DNA of 64,000 nucleotides from Streptomyces viridiviolaceus. GTDB taxonomy: Bacteria; Actinomycetota; Actinomycetes; Streptomycetales; Streptomycetaceae. The stretch covers positions 237,479 through 301,478 of the forward strand of contig NZ_BMWA01000007.1 in assembly GCF_014650995.1 (NCBI RefSeq), in the 5' to 3' direction. Within the stretch, counting starts at the first letter, position 1, and every line of letters starts with the position of its first letter. Below the pieces are notes generated by a model, which saw only the letters and a program-made list of their open reading frames with translations, made no database searches and was not told the origin of the DNA. Positions 11,665 to 19,585 of this stretch are shown one piece after another. The translations under genes were made by a program, and so were the position numbers.

Positions 11665-13005
11665 TTGACTTCCGATCTGCTCGCTCCTCTCGACCTGGCG
11701 TTCTGGAACATCGAGTCCGCCGAGCACCCCATGCACCTCGGCGCGCTCGGCATCTTCGCGGCCCACTCGCCCACCGCGGGCGCCCACGCGGCCGACCTCC
11801 TCGCGGCCCGCGCGCCCGCCGTGCCCGGACTGCGGATGCGGATCCGGGACGTGTGGCAGCCGCCGCTCGCCCTGCGGCAGCCGTTCTCCTTCGGCGGCGC
11901 GACCCGCGAGCCGGACCCCGGCTTCGACCCGCTCGACCACATCCGCCTGCACGCCCCGACGACAGACTTCCACGCACGGGCGGGCCGCCTCATGCAGCGC
12001 CCGCTGCAGCGCGGCCGGCCGCCGTGGGAAGCCCACGTGCTGCCGGGGGCCGACGGCGTGTCCTTCGCCGTGCTCTTCAAGTTCCACCACGCCCTGGCCG
12101 ACGGGCTGCGGGCGCTGACGCTCGCCGCGGGGATCCTCGACCCGCTGGACATGCCCGCGCCCCGGCCCCGCCCCGAGGAGCCCCGCCGTGGCCTCCTGCC
12201 GGACGTGCGCAGGCTGCCGGGGATGCTCCGCGGCGCCCTGTCCGACGCGGGCCGGGCCCTGGACATCGGCGCCTCGGTCGCCCTGTCCACCCTCGACGTG
12301 CGTTCCTCGCCCGCGCTCACCGCCGAGCCGTCCGGCACCCGCCGCACCGCCGGCGTGGTCGTCGATCTCGACGACGTCCACATCGTCCGCAAGACCGTCG
12401 GCGGCACCGTCAACGACGTGCTGATCGCGGTCGTCGCCGGTGCCCTGCGGCGCTGGCTGGACGAGCGCGGCGACGGCAGCGAGGGCGTGGCGCCCCGCGC
12501 CCTGATCCCCGTCTCCAAGCGCCGCCCGCGCACCGCCCAGCCACCGGGCAACCGGCTCTCCGGCTACCTGATACGGCTTCCGGTCGGTGACCCGGACCCG
12601 CTCTCCCGCCTCGGCTCGGTGCGCGCCGCCATGGACCGCAACAAGGACGCCGGGCCCGGCCGGGGCGCCGGAGCCGTCGCCCTGCTCGCCGACCACGTCC
12701 CGGCGCTGGGCCACCGGCTCGGCGGCCCGCTGGTCGGCCAGGCGGCCCGGCTCTGGTTCGACATCCTGGTCACCAGCGTGCCCCTGCCCAGCCTCGGCCT
12801 GCGGCTCGGCGGGCATCCGCTGACCGAGGTCTACCCGCTGGCGCCGCTGGCCCGCGGCCACTCCCTGGCGGTGGCGGTCTCGACGTACCGCGGACGGGTC
12901 CACTACGGCCTGGTCGCCGACGCGAAGGCGGTGCCGGATCTCGACCTGCTGGCCCGGGCCGTGTCCGAGGAGGTGGAGACGCTCATCACTGCCTGCGGTC
13001 CCTGA
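11665..13005 (+). CDS. WS/DGAT family wax ester synthase / diacylglycerol acyltransferase
   Basis: A 446-residue O-acyltransferase of the bifunctional wax synthase/DGAT family, which makes triacylglycerol storage lipid from diacylglycerol and acyl-CoA at the inner membrane. The catalytic HHxxxDG motif is intact as HHALADG near 141-147. The N-terminus (SDLLAPLDLAFWNIESAEHPMH) and the PLPSLGLRLGG segment also fit the family. The chosen start is TTG 11665, which has GAGG seven bases upstream and begins at the conserved N-terminus. TTG 11650 would add five residues. The product may compete with glycogen storage for carbon, but nothing in the sequence links their regulation. Confidence 0.9.
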   Translation: MTSDLLAPLDLAFWNIESAEHPMHLGALGIFAAHSPTAGAHAADLLAARAPAVPGLRMRIRDVWQPPLALRQPFSFGGATREPDPGFDPLDHIRLHAPTTDFHARAGRLMQRPLQRGRPPWEAHVLPGADGVSFAVLFKFHHALADGLRALTLAAGILDPLDMPAPRPRPEEPRRGLLPDVRRLPGMLRGALSDAGRALDIGASVALSTLDVRSSPALTAEPSGTRRTAGVVVDLDDVHIVRKTVGGTVNDVLIAVVAGALRRWLDERGDGSEGVAPRALIPVSKRRPRTAQPPGNRLSGYLIRLPVGDPDPLSRLGSVRAAMDRNKDAGPGRGAGAVALLADHVPALGHRLGGPLVGQAARLWFDILVTSVPLPSLGLRLGGHPLTEVYPLAPLARGHSLAVAVSTYRGRVHYGLVADAKAVPDLDLLARAVSEEVETLITACGP

Positions 13006-13086
13006 CCGTCGCGGGTTTGGCGGCACGGCCCGGCGCTCCGTAAAATCCCCCGTTCGAAAGCGGACGCGTCTCGGAGCGCCGCGACG

Positions 13087-14604
13087 GTGACCGAAGGAAC
13101 GGCTGCGGCGATGACGGTGACACAGGACGGCTCGGCGACCACGGACGAGGTGGTGTACGGCCCGGGCATCGACCCGGAGCGGCTCGCCGTCTGCCTCGGC
13201 GTGCTCGAGGAACTCGACAAGCTGGAGGTCGACCACCCCGACGCGATCCTGGTCCGCCGGGCCACCTCGCACATCTACCGGACGGTCAAGCAGCGCCGCC
13301 GGCAGGAGCGCCGGGCCGCCAAGACCGCCCACGACAAGGCCGTCACCGAGGCCACCGCCACCGGGTCCGCCCAGCGCATCGACGACGAGACGGAAGGCAT
13401 CCTGCCCTCGTCCCGTACGGAGGAGGGGACGATCGCCGGGATACTCCAGCGTCCCCGCTCCTGCTACGTCTGCAAGCAGCGCTACGTCGAGGTCGACTAC
13501 TTCTACCACCAGCTCTGCCAGAACTGCGCCGCCGAGAACCGGGCCCGCCGGGACGCCCGCGCCGACCTCACCGGCAAGCGCGCGCTGCTCACCGGCGGCC
13601 GGGCCAAGATCGGCATGTACATCGCGCTGCGGCTGCTCCGCGACGGTGCCCACACCACGATCACGACCCGTTTCCCCAAGGACGCCATCCGGCGCTTCAA
13701 GGCCATGGACGACTCCGCGGACTGGCTGCACCGCCTGGAGGTCGTCGGCATCGACCTGCGCGACCCCGCCCAGGCCGTCGCCCTGGCCGACCAGGTCGCC
13801 GAGCAGGGCCCGCTCGACATCCTGATCAACAACGCCACCCAGACCGTGCGCCGCCTGCCCTCCGCGTACGCCGCGCTCGTCGAGGGCGAGAGCGCCCCGC
13901 TGCCGGCCGGTGAGCTGCCCGCCCACCACGTCATCGGCGCCTACGGCTCCGGCGCGGTCGACGGACTGGCCGCGCTGCCCGTCGGTGTCAGCGGGCTCGA
14001 CGCGCAGGCCGTGGCCGATCTCGCCCTGGTCGCCGGCAACGCCAGCGTGGTCCGGCACCGGGAGGGCACCGCCATCGACGCGGGCGGCCTGGTCCCCGAC
14101 GTCGTCGACACCAACACCTGGGTGCAGACCATCGAGCAGATCTCCCCGGTGGAGCTGCTGGAGACCCAGCTGTGCAACTACACGGCGCCGTTCATCCTCA
14201 TCAGCAAGCTCCGCCCGGTGATGGCCGAGGCCGCGCGCCGGGCGTCCGCGGGACGCGCGTACGTCGTCAACGTCTCGGCGATGGAGGGCGTGTTCGCCCG
14301 CGGTTACAAGGGCGCGGGCCACCCGAACACCAACGCGGCCAAGGCGGCCATGAACATGGTGACGCGGACCAGCGCGCAGGAGATGTTCGACACCGACCGC
14401 ATCCTGATGACGTCGGTCGACACCGGCTGGATCACCGACGAGCGCCCCCACTACGACAAGCTGCGACTGGCCGACGAGGGCTTCCACGCCCCGCTCGACC
14501 TGGTCGACGGCGCGGCCCGCGTCTACGACCCGATCGTGCGCGGCGAGGCGGGCGAGGACCTGTACGGCGTCTTCCTCAAGGACTACGCGCCCGGCAAGTG
14601 GTGA
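13087..14604 (+). CDS. SDR-family oxidoreductase with N-terminal zinc ribbon
   Basis: About 505 residues. The N-terminal 120 residues are charged and helical (KQRRRQERRAAKTAHDKA). A four-cysteine zinc-ribbon-like element follows (C126-x2-C129, C144-x2-C147; CYVCKQRY and HQLCQNC). A Rossmann domain then starts at RALLTGGRAKIGMYIALRL, with ILINNATQT corresponding to the SDR NNAG motif. A long insertion (about 255-345) separates it from the C-terminal part, where YKGAGHPNTNAAKAAM supplies the YxxxK-like region. The substrate is unknown. Starts GTG 13087 (GGAG ten bases upstream) and ATG 13111 (GAAGGA twelve bases upstream) are equally defensible. It is monocistronic and converges on the HD-like gene. 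Confidence 0.82.
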   Translation: MTEGTAAAMTVTQDGSATTDEVVYGPGIDPERLAVCLGVLEELDKLEVDHPDAILVRRATSHIYRTVKQRRRQERRAAKTAHDKAVTEATATGSAQRIDDETEGILPSSRTEEGTIAGILQRPRSCYVCKQRYVEVDYFYHQLCQNCAAENRARRDARADLTGKRALLTGGRAKIGMYIALRLLRDGAHTTITTRFPKDAIRRFKAMDDSADWLHRLEVVGIDLRDPAQAVALADQVAEQGPLDILINNATQTVRRLPSAYAALVEGESAPLPAGELPAHHVIGAYGSGAVDGLAALPVGVSGLDAQAVADLALVAGNASVVRHREGTAIDAGGLVPDVVDTNTWVQTIEQISPVELLETQLCNYTAPFILISKLRPVMAEAARRASAGRAYVVNVSAMEGVFARGYKGAGHPNTNAAKAAMNMVTRTSAQEMFDTDRILMTSVDTGWITDERPHYDKLRLADEGFHAPLDLVDGAARVYDPIVRGEAGEDLYGVFLKDYAPGKW

Positions 14605-14726
14605 CGGCCGCGACGGGCCGACGCCGCTAATCCGTTGGCCCGTTCACCGGGCACCGTCCTACGGTGGGTCCGAGCGCCGGTGTGCCCGGTGCGCCGGTCA
14701 CGCGTACTTCGTGGTTCGACCCCATG

Positions 14727-14746
14727 CAGGCCCACCCACGGGCCTG
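14727..14746. terminator. Hairpin between the convergent SDR and HD-like genes
   Basis: CAGGCCC (14727-14733) pairs with GGGCCTG (14740-14746) across a six-base loop. It sits in the 197-bp space between two converging stops and can serve as a bidirectional terminator. Nothing else in 14605-14801 looks like a gene. Confidence 0.5.
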
Positions 14747-14801
14747 TCGCCCCGTCGGGGGGCACCGCGCGGCCACCTCGATCTCGGGCACACCGGGCGT
14801 C

Positions 14802-15242
14802 TCAGTCGACGGCGCCCAGCCGCGCGTTCCGCGCCGCCACCAGCTCCAGCACCGTGCGCCAGTCCTCCAGGACGCCGGCGTCGAACACGGCGGTGCGGGC
14901 CTCCTCGTCCGCCTGACGCAGCCTGAGCAGGTCGTCGTCGTGGAGGGCCGCTCCCGCCTGGGCGTGGCGGCGCAGCAGGCGGGCGACCCGAGCGCCGAGC
15001 AGGGGCCGCACCGCGTCGGCCGTGCGGTCCGCCGGGCCGCCGGGCCACAGCAGCCGGCCCACCGGACAGACCAGTCCCGCCACCTGGAGCTCCTTGTCGG
15101 CGGGCCGGCCCCGGCGCAGCAGCGCCGCGGTCCGCAGCGCGTGGCCGTGCAGGTCGACGGCTCCGCCGGAGGGGCCGGCGGGCCGTGCGCCCCGGCAGGC
15201 GTACAGCAGGTCCATGAGCTCCTCGACGCTGCGCAGTTCCAT
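14802..15242 (-). CDS. Degenerate HD-domain protein related to the PhnZ-like family
   Basis: A 146-residue protein. The pattern HGHALRTAALLRRGRPADKELQVAGLVCPVGRLL aligns by eye with small PhnZ-like HD proteins, whose consensus is H..QTAALARR....D.LV.AALLHDIGHLL. The C-terminal LRLRQADEEAR...LEDWRTVLELV matches their LRLRRWDDAAK...LDDYRPLLE ending. The metal-binding HD pair is replaced by Cys59-Pro60, so at least one metal site is lost and catalysis is unlikely. It may be a regulatory or ligand-binding derivative. The ATG at 15242 is preceded by GGGAGGACCGAGG, which supports this start. An upstream in-frame ATG at 15335 would add a basic 31-residue extension. Confidence 0.7.
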   Translation of the reverse strand: MELRSVEELMDLLYACRGARPAGPSGGAVDLHGHALRTAALLRRGRPADKELQVAGLVCPVGRLLWPGGPADRTADAVRPLLGARVARLLRRHAQAGAALHDDDLLRLRQADEEARTAVFDAGVLEDWRTVLELVAARNARLGAVD

Positions 15243-15714
15243 GCCTCGGTCCTCCCGTGAGACGGCCGTTGCCGACCGGCAGCAGACCATGACGAGCTTG
15301 CGACGCAGCCAACGCCAATTGAACTGCGCAACCATTCGTTTCCCGGATTCGGGGGTGTGGCCGACCGGATCCCCCTGACGGGTGAGTCACGCACGGTGCA
15401 CAAACCCACGAACAAGGGCAGAAAGGGGCCAACTGTGCACGGAGCGGAAGGCAATGGTTACCCCATGTTTTCAGCCCCATAGAGCGCACCCCCGCTCATT
15501 TGGTTAATCTGGACCGGACGGACAGCAGTACGGGGCCCAACCCACACCCACGGTCCGTCCTGGGACATGCCGATCCACCACGGCCTGCTCTCGCACGAGT
15601 TGCCGGCGCCACCGCGTCCGAACTGCATTCGAACCAGACCCGAGCGGACGCCGGGTGCCGGACAGCAGACCGGCCGGCGGGCCCGAGGGTGACCCGACAC
15701 ATAAGGAGTGCGCG
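15243..15714. other. 472-bp intergenic region with AT-rich core
   Basis: This region separates the divergent HD-like gene and the 57-residue orphan gene. The stretch 15290-15520 is clearly less GC rich than its surroundings (for example GCGCAACCATTCG and CATTTGGTTAATCTGG), as expected for promoters in both directions. I see no gene, tRNA or strong hairpin in it. Confidence 0.5.
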
Positions 15715-15888
15715 GTGACACCGGAGAAGACGAATCGCGATCAGCGCCCCAAGGAACGCACGGAGCGTGCGACCCGCCGGCCCGGAGAGATCGGCAGCCT
15801 CGACGTGTGGGCCCGGTCCGCCCCCATCCGCCTCGCGGGCTACGAGGACGACCTCGCCGAGCCCCACATCCTGCCCAGCGTCGACTGA
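15715..15888 (+). CDS. Small hydrophilic protein of unknown function, 57 aa
   Basis: The GTG at 15715 has an excellent ribosome site (AAGGAG at 15703-15708, six-base spacing), so I regard it as translated although it is short. The first half is strongly basic and charged (KTNRDQRPKERTERATRR). The second half is mixed and ends LAGYEDDLAEPHILPSVD. There is no signal peptide, membrane helix or cysteine. I do not recognise the family. The layout, a charged leader followed by a compact distinct tail, resembles small regulators or modified-peptide precursors, but no modification enzyme lies beside it. The downstream GNAT gene starts 56 bp after the stop and may be co-transcribed. Confidence 0.65.
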   Translation: MTPEKTNRDQRPKERTERATRRPGEIGSLDVWARSAPIRLAGYEDDLAEPHILPSVD

Positions 15889-15944
15889 GACGCCGAGCGG
15901 CCCCGCGGACGCGCCGACCGCATGGGCGTGCGAGACTCACGCCC

Positions 15945-16427
15945 ATGCTGATCAGGGAAGCGACGGCCGACGACTGGCCGCACATCTGGCCCTTCTGGCA
16001 CCGCATCGTCGCGGCCGGCGAGACCTACGCCTGGGACCCGGCCACCACCGAGGACGAGGCGCGCGCCCTGTGGATGAGCCCCGCGAAACGCGTCTACGTC
16101 GTCCAGGACGACACCGCTGCCGTCGTCGCCTCCGCCTACGTCACCCCCAACTACGGCGGCCCCGCCGCCCGCATCGCCAACGCGGGCTTCATGGTCGACC
16201 CCGACCAGGCCGGCCGCGGCATCGGCCGCGCCCTCGGCGAACACCTCCTGGCCGCGGCCAAGGCCGACGGATACCGCGGCATGGTCTTCAACGCCGTCGT
16301 CGAGACCAACCCCGCGGTGAAGCTCTGGACCTCCCTCGGATTCACGATCCTGGGCACCGTGCCGGACGCCTTCGAGCATCCCCGGCACGGGCTGGTCGGC
16401 CTGCACATCATGTACCGCGCCCTCTAG
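15945..16427 (+). CDS. GNAT family N-acetyltransferase
   Basis: A 160-residue single-domain GNAT enzyme that transfers an acetyl group from acetyl-CoA to an amine. It begins MLIREATADDWPHIW. It carries the acetyl-CoA loop in VDPDQAGRGIGRALGEHLL (about 85-103), then MVFNAVVETNPAVKLWTSLGF, the usual motif B region. That combination resembles the phosphinothricin-acetyltransferase-like subgroup, but the substrate cannot be stated. There is only a weak ribosome site before ATG 15945. It lies downstream of the 57-residue gene and converges on the amidase, with seven bases between the stops. Confidence 0.87.
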   Translation: MLIREATADDWPHIWPFWHRIVAAGETYAWDPATTEDEARALWMSPAKRVYVVQDDTAAVVASAYVTPNYGGPAARIANAGFMVDPDQAGRGIGRALGEHLLAAAKADGYRGMVFNAVVETNPAVKLWTSLGFTILGTVPDAFEHPRHGLVGLHIMYRAL

Positions 16428-16435
16428 GGGACCGT

Positions 16436-17788
16436 TCAGGCCGGATCGTCCAGGGGCGCTGTCCGCCGCCAAGGACGCAGCGCCTCGATCCGCTCCGCCA
16501 GCTCCAGCAGCGTCGCCTCCGCCCCCGGCCGCCCCACCAGCTGCACGGCGCACGGTGCGCCCGAGGGCAGGGTGCCGAAGGGGACCGCCATCGCGGGCCA
16601 GCCCGTCAGGTTCCACGGTGGTGTGAACGGCGAGCAGGCCGAGTTGGCCAGCAGATTGCGCAGCCAGCCCCGTTCGTGCCAGGGCCCCGCCTCGGGGGAG
16701 CGGCGGGCGAGCGCCGGGGTGAGCAGGACGTCGTACTCGGCGAAGAACGGCTCCAGGTGCGCGCGCAGCCGCTCCCGGCCCGCGCCACCGGCCACCCCGC
16801 GCACGAAGCGCCGCCCGACGGCCGCGTGCACCCGGGTGCGACGCGCCAGCCGCCGCGGGTCCAGGCCGCGCGCGTCCACGGACGTACCGGCCGTCCAGTG
16901 GGCCACGGCGGTGAGGCTCAGGGACGCCGGATACGGCGGGTCCGCCCGGCGCACCTGGTGCCCCGTCCTCATCAGCACCGCGGCCGCCTCGCGGACGGCC
17001 GTCCGGTACGGCCCCGCCACGGTGACGCCGGCGATCGGGCTGCGCAGGGAGGCGGCGACCCGGAGTGCGCCGGAGTCCGCGCGGCGGGGCGGCTCGCCGT
17101 CCGCGAGGACCGCGAGCATCAGGCGTGCGTCCTCGACCGTGGTGGCCAGCGGTCCGTTCTCGGACATGCCGAACCAGTCGCCCTGGCCGACCCCGGCCGG
17201 GACCACGCCGTGGCCCGGCTTGATGGTGACCACACCGCAGGTGGCCGCCGGTATGCGCAGCGAGCCCATGCCGTCGTTGCCCAGCGCGATCGGCACCATG
17301 CCGGCCGCGACCGCGGCGGCGCTGCCGCCCGACGAACCGCCCGCCGTGCGCGCCGGGTCCCACGGGTTGCGGGAGGTGCCGTACACGCCCTCCGTGGTGC
17401 CGAACACACACAGCTCGGGCACGTTCGTCAGCCCGACGACCACGGCGCCCGCCGCCCGCAGGCGGGCCACCGTGACGTGGTCGGCCTCGGCCGGGGTGTC
17501 CGGCGTCGCCGCGGAGCCGTTGCGGGTGGACTCGCCCCGCACCGCGAGGTTGTCCTTGACCGCCACCGGCACCCCGGCCAGCGGCAGCCGGCCCAGATCG
17601 CCGCGCGCGCCCACCTCCTCGGCCTCGGCGAGCGCCGCCTCGGCCCGCACCGTGCGGAAGGCGCCGACGCGGCCGTCGAGCTGCGCTATCCGGGCCAGAT
17701 GCTCGGCCACGACCTCACGGGGCGTGGCCCGCTTCTCGCGTACGGCGGCGGCTGTCTCGGCGGCGGTCCGGCCGGCCCAGCTGGTCAC
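16436..17788 (-). CDS. Amidase signature family hydrolase
   Basis: A 450-residue amidase of the Ser-cisSer-Lys type, which hydrolyses amide bonds. The catalytic Lys is in GVPVAVKDNLAV (about 78). The glycine/serine signature is AGGSSGGSAAAVAAGMVPIALG, holding the cis-Ser and the nucleophilic Ser. The C-terminal LPSGAPCAVQLVGRPGAEATLLELA is also typical. The substrate is not predictable. GTG 17788 is preceded by GAGGAG. It resembles the second amidase at 60441-61895, and both have a clear active site, so they look like functional paralogues. The gene borders the decayed region to its right. Confidence 0.9.
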   Translation of the reverse strand: MTSWAGRTAAETAAAVREKRATPREVVAEHLARIAQLDGRVGAFRTVRAEAALAEAEEVGARGDLGRLPLAGVPVAVKDNLAVRGESTRNGSAATPDTPAEADHVTVARLRAAGAVVVGLTNVPELCVFGTTEGVYGTSRNPWDPARTAGGSSGGSAAAVAAGMVPIALGNDGMGSLRIPAATCGVVTIKPGHGVVPAGVGQGDWFGMSENGPLATTVEDARLMLAVLADGEPPRRADSGALRVAASLRSPIAGVTVAGPYRTAVREAAAVLMRTGHQVRRADPPYPASLSLTAVAHWTAGTSVDARGLDPRRLARRTRVHAAVGRRFVRGVAGGAGRERLRAHLEPFFAEYDVLLTPALARRSPEAGPWHERGWLRNLLANSACSPFTPPWNLTGWPAMAVPFGTLPSGAPCAVQLVGRPGAEATLLELAERIEALRPWRRTAPLDDPA

Positions 17789-18179
17789 GGAGGGCTCCTC
17801 GGGGTGCGGTGGGGCGGGGTCACTGCGGGATTACTGACGAGTACGCACGGAGAACTGTGCCCGCTGGAGGGCCCCCGCGTCGAGATGCCGGCCGAGGCCG
17901 ATTCCGGCCCCATGCCGTTCGCGGCCGGCGCCGTCCGCCGGACGTGGCGGCCCCGGGCCGTGGGCGCGGCACCGCCACCAGCCGTTCGAGCGCCCGTGAA
18001 CCTCGACCCCTGGGGTGGAATCCCCCTCTTCCCGGAGGGGGAGGATGTCACCGCCGGCTCGCCCTCGCCCTCGACTCCGCCCCGCCCTCGGCGTCGACCA
18101 CTCCCGGGTCTTCCCGCCGTGGCCCGGCTTCCGTCACCATGACCCGCATCCCGGCAACCGTCACATCGGCAACCACCCG
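17789..18179. other. Spacer before a truncated GH38 gene; likely deletion junction
   Basis: The 391 bp contain no supported gene. The frame that runs into the mannosidase remnant is open from 18015, but its first 55 residues look like translated non-coding sequence rather than mannosidase. The homologous part begins only around 18200, so the junction that removed the catalytic domain is probably close to 18180. Confidence 0.5.
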
Positions 18180-18199
18180 CCCCCGACCACGGAGCGCCC

Positions 18200-19262
18200 C
18201 GGCGGGGGACACCTCCTGGACAACGGCCTGCTGCGGGTCGAGATCGACGCCCGGGGTCTGGTCGTGTCGGCGTACGACGTCGAAGCCGACCGCGAGACCG
18301 TCGCACCCGGCGCGGCGGCCAACCTCCTCCAGCTGCACCCCGACCTCCCGAACATGTGGGACGCCTGGGACGTCGACGAGTTCCACCGCAACTCGGTCAC
18401 CGACCTGACCGATGCCGACGAGGTCGCGCCCGGCGACGACGGCGCCTCGGTGCGGATCGTCAGGTGCTTCGGCTCCTCCCGCGTCACTCAGGTCCTCGCG
18501 CTGCCGCCCGGGGAGCGCCGGCTCGTGGTGGACACCGAGGTGGACTGGCAGGAGACGGAGAAGTTCCTCAAGCTCGCCTTCCCCCTGGACGTGCGCGCCG
18601 AGCGGTACGCGTCGCAGACCCAGTTCGGTCACTTCCACCGGCCCACGCACACCAACACCTCGTGGGAGGCCGCCAAGTTCGAGGCCTGCAACCACCGCTT
18701 CGTCCACCTGGAGGAACCCGGCTGGGGCGTGGCGATCGTCAACGACTCGACGTACGGCCACGACGTGACCCGTACCGTCCGCGCCGACGCCGGTACGACC
18801 ACCACCGTCACCACTGTTCGCGTATCCCTGCTGCGCGCCCCGCGCTTCCCCGACCCCGAGACCGACCAGGGCGTGCACCGCTTCCGGCACGCGCTGGTGC
18901 CCGGCGCGAGCATGGGCGACGCGGTGCGCGAGGGCTGGCGGATCAACGTGCCGGAGCGCAGGGTCACCGGCGCCGGGGAGGTCGCGGCGCTGGTGACGGT
19001 CGACCAGGACGCGGTCGTGATCACCGCCGTCAAACTGGCGGACGACGGCAGCGGCGACGTGGTCGTCCGCTTCCACGAGGCGCACGGCGGCCGGGTCCTG
19101 GCCACGCTCACCGCGGGCTTCGCGGTCGCCGGCGTGACGGTGACGGACCTGCTGGAACGCCCGCCGGCCGAGGAGGGGTCCGCGACCCGGACCGAGGGCG
19201 ACCGGATCACCGTACGGCTGCGGCCGTTCCAGCTGATGACCCTGCGGCTGAAGCGCGCCTAG
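18200..19262 (+). pseudogene. C-terminal remnant of a GH38 alpha-mannosidase
   Basis: The reading frame from LLDNGLLRVEIDARGLVVSAYD to RLRPFQLMTLRLKRA matches the mid and C-terminal beta domains of GH38 alpha-mannosidases, including HFHRPTHTNTSWEAAKFEACNHRFVHL and GWGVAIVNDSTYG. The N-terminal seven-stranded catalytic barrel with its zinc site and nucleophilic Asp (roughly 500 or more residues) is absent. The remnant frame is open from 18015, but no good ribosome site lies near a sensible start. It is therefore a fragment of a once roughly 1,000-residue enzyme, with its stop codon intact. The alternative, a free-standing carbohydrate-binding protein, is less likely because the aldo/keto reductase next to it is also broken. 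Confidence 0.75.
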
Positions 19263-19281
19263 CCCCGGGCCGGGGCCCGGT

Positions 19282-19357
19282 TCACTCCGCGAGCCGGGCC
19301 CGCAGCCATTCCTCCACCTCGCCCACGTGCGCTGCCGCCGCCCGGGCCGCCTCCGGA
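19282..19357 (-). pseudogene. Possible C-terminal fragment of an unidentified minus-strand gene
   Basis: In one minus-strand frame the sequence PEAARAAAAHVGEVEEWLRA runs to a stop at 19282-19284 and looks like an authentic amphipathic C-terminus. Upstream of it the frame turns into antisense of the aldo/keto reductase fragment. I could not identify the parent family. This is a weak call and could be chance. Confidence 0.25.
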
Positions 19358-19365
19358 TCCCGGGC

Positions 19366-19585
19366 GCCGCCGCGATCGCCGGGCTGTACACCGGGGTCGG
19401 CGAGAGCAGGCGCACGACGCCGTGCGGGCCGCGTGGCAGCGGGGCGTCCGCTGCTTCGACACCGCACCGCACTACGGGCCTCGGCGTGTCGGAACGCCGC
19501 CTCGGCGCGGCCCTGCGCGCGTGCCCCCGCGCCGCGTACACGGTCTCCACCAAAGTCGGCCGCCGTCTGTCCCCCCGTCTACGAC
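19366..19585 (+). pseudogene. Frameshifted fragment of an aldo/keto reductase
   Basis: Three stretches in two frames together spell the N-terminal part of a D-threo-aldose/L-fucose-dehydrogenase-type aldo/keto reductase: AAAIAGLYTGVGE, then EQAHDAVRAAWQRGVRCFDTAPHYG (given here as two joined pieces around VRAAW), then GLGVSERRLGAALRACPRAA and YTVSTKVGRRLSP. The first frame change is near 19403. The second is an extra G within 19476-19478. The catalytic Tyr (TAPHYG) is still visible, but the gene lacks its 5' end and everything after about residue 75, and it runs into the 3' end of the next gene. Confidence 0.7.

Noticed and set aside
14710-14733. tRNA-like T-arm: CGTGG-TTCGACC-CCATG
   Set aside because: The five-base stem and TTCGACC loop look like a T-arm, but no matching acceptor, anticodon or D arm is found in either direction, and the neighbouring bases form a separate hairpin.
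15496-16006. Minus-strand frames opposite the 57-residue and GNAT genes
   Set aside because: They lack starts with ribosome sites, while the plus-strand genes have clear ones or clear domains.
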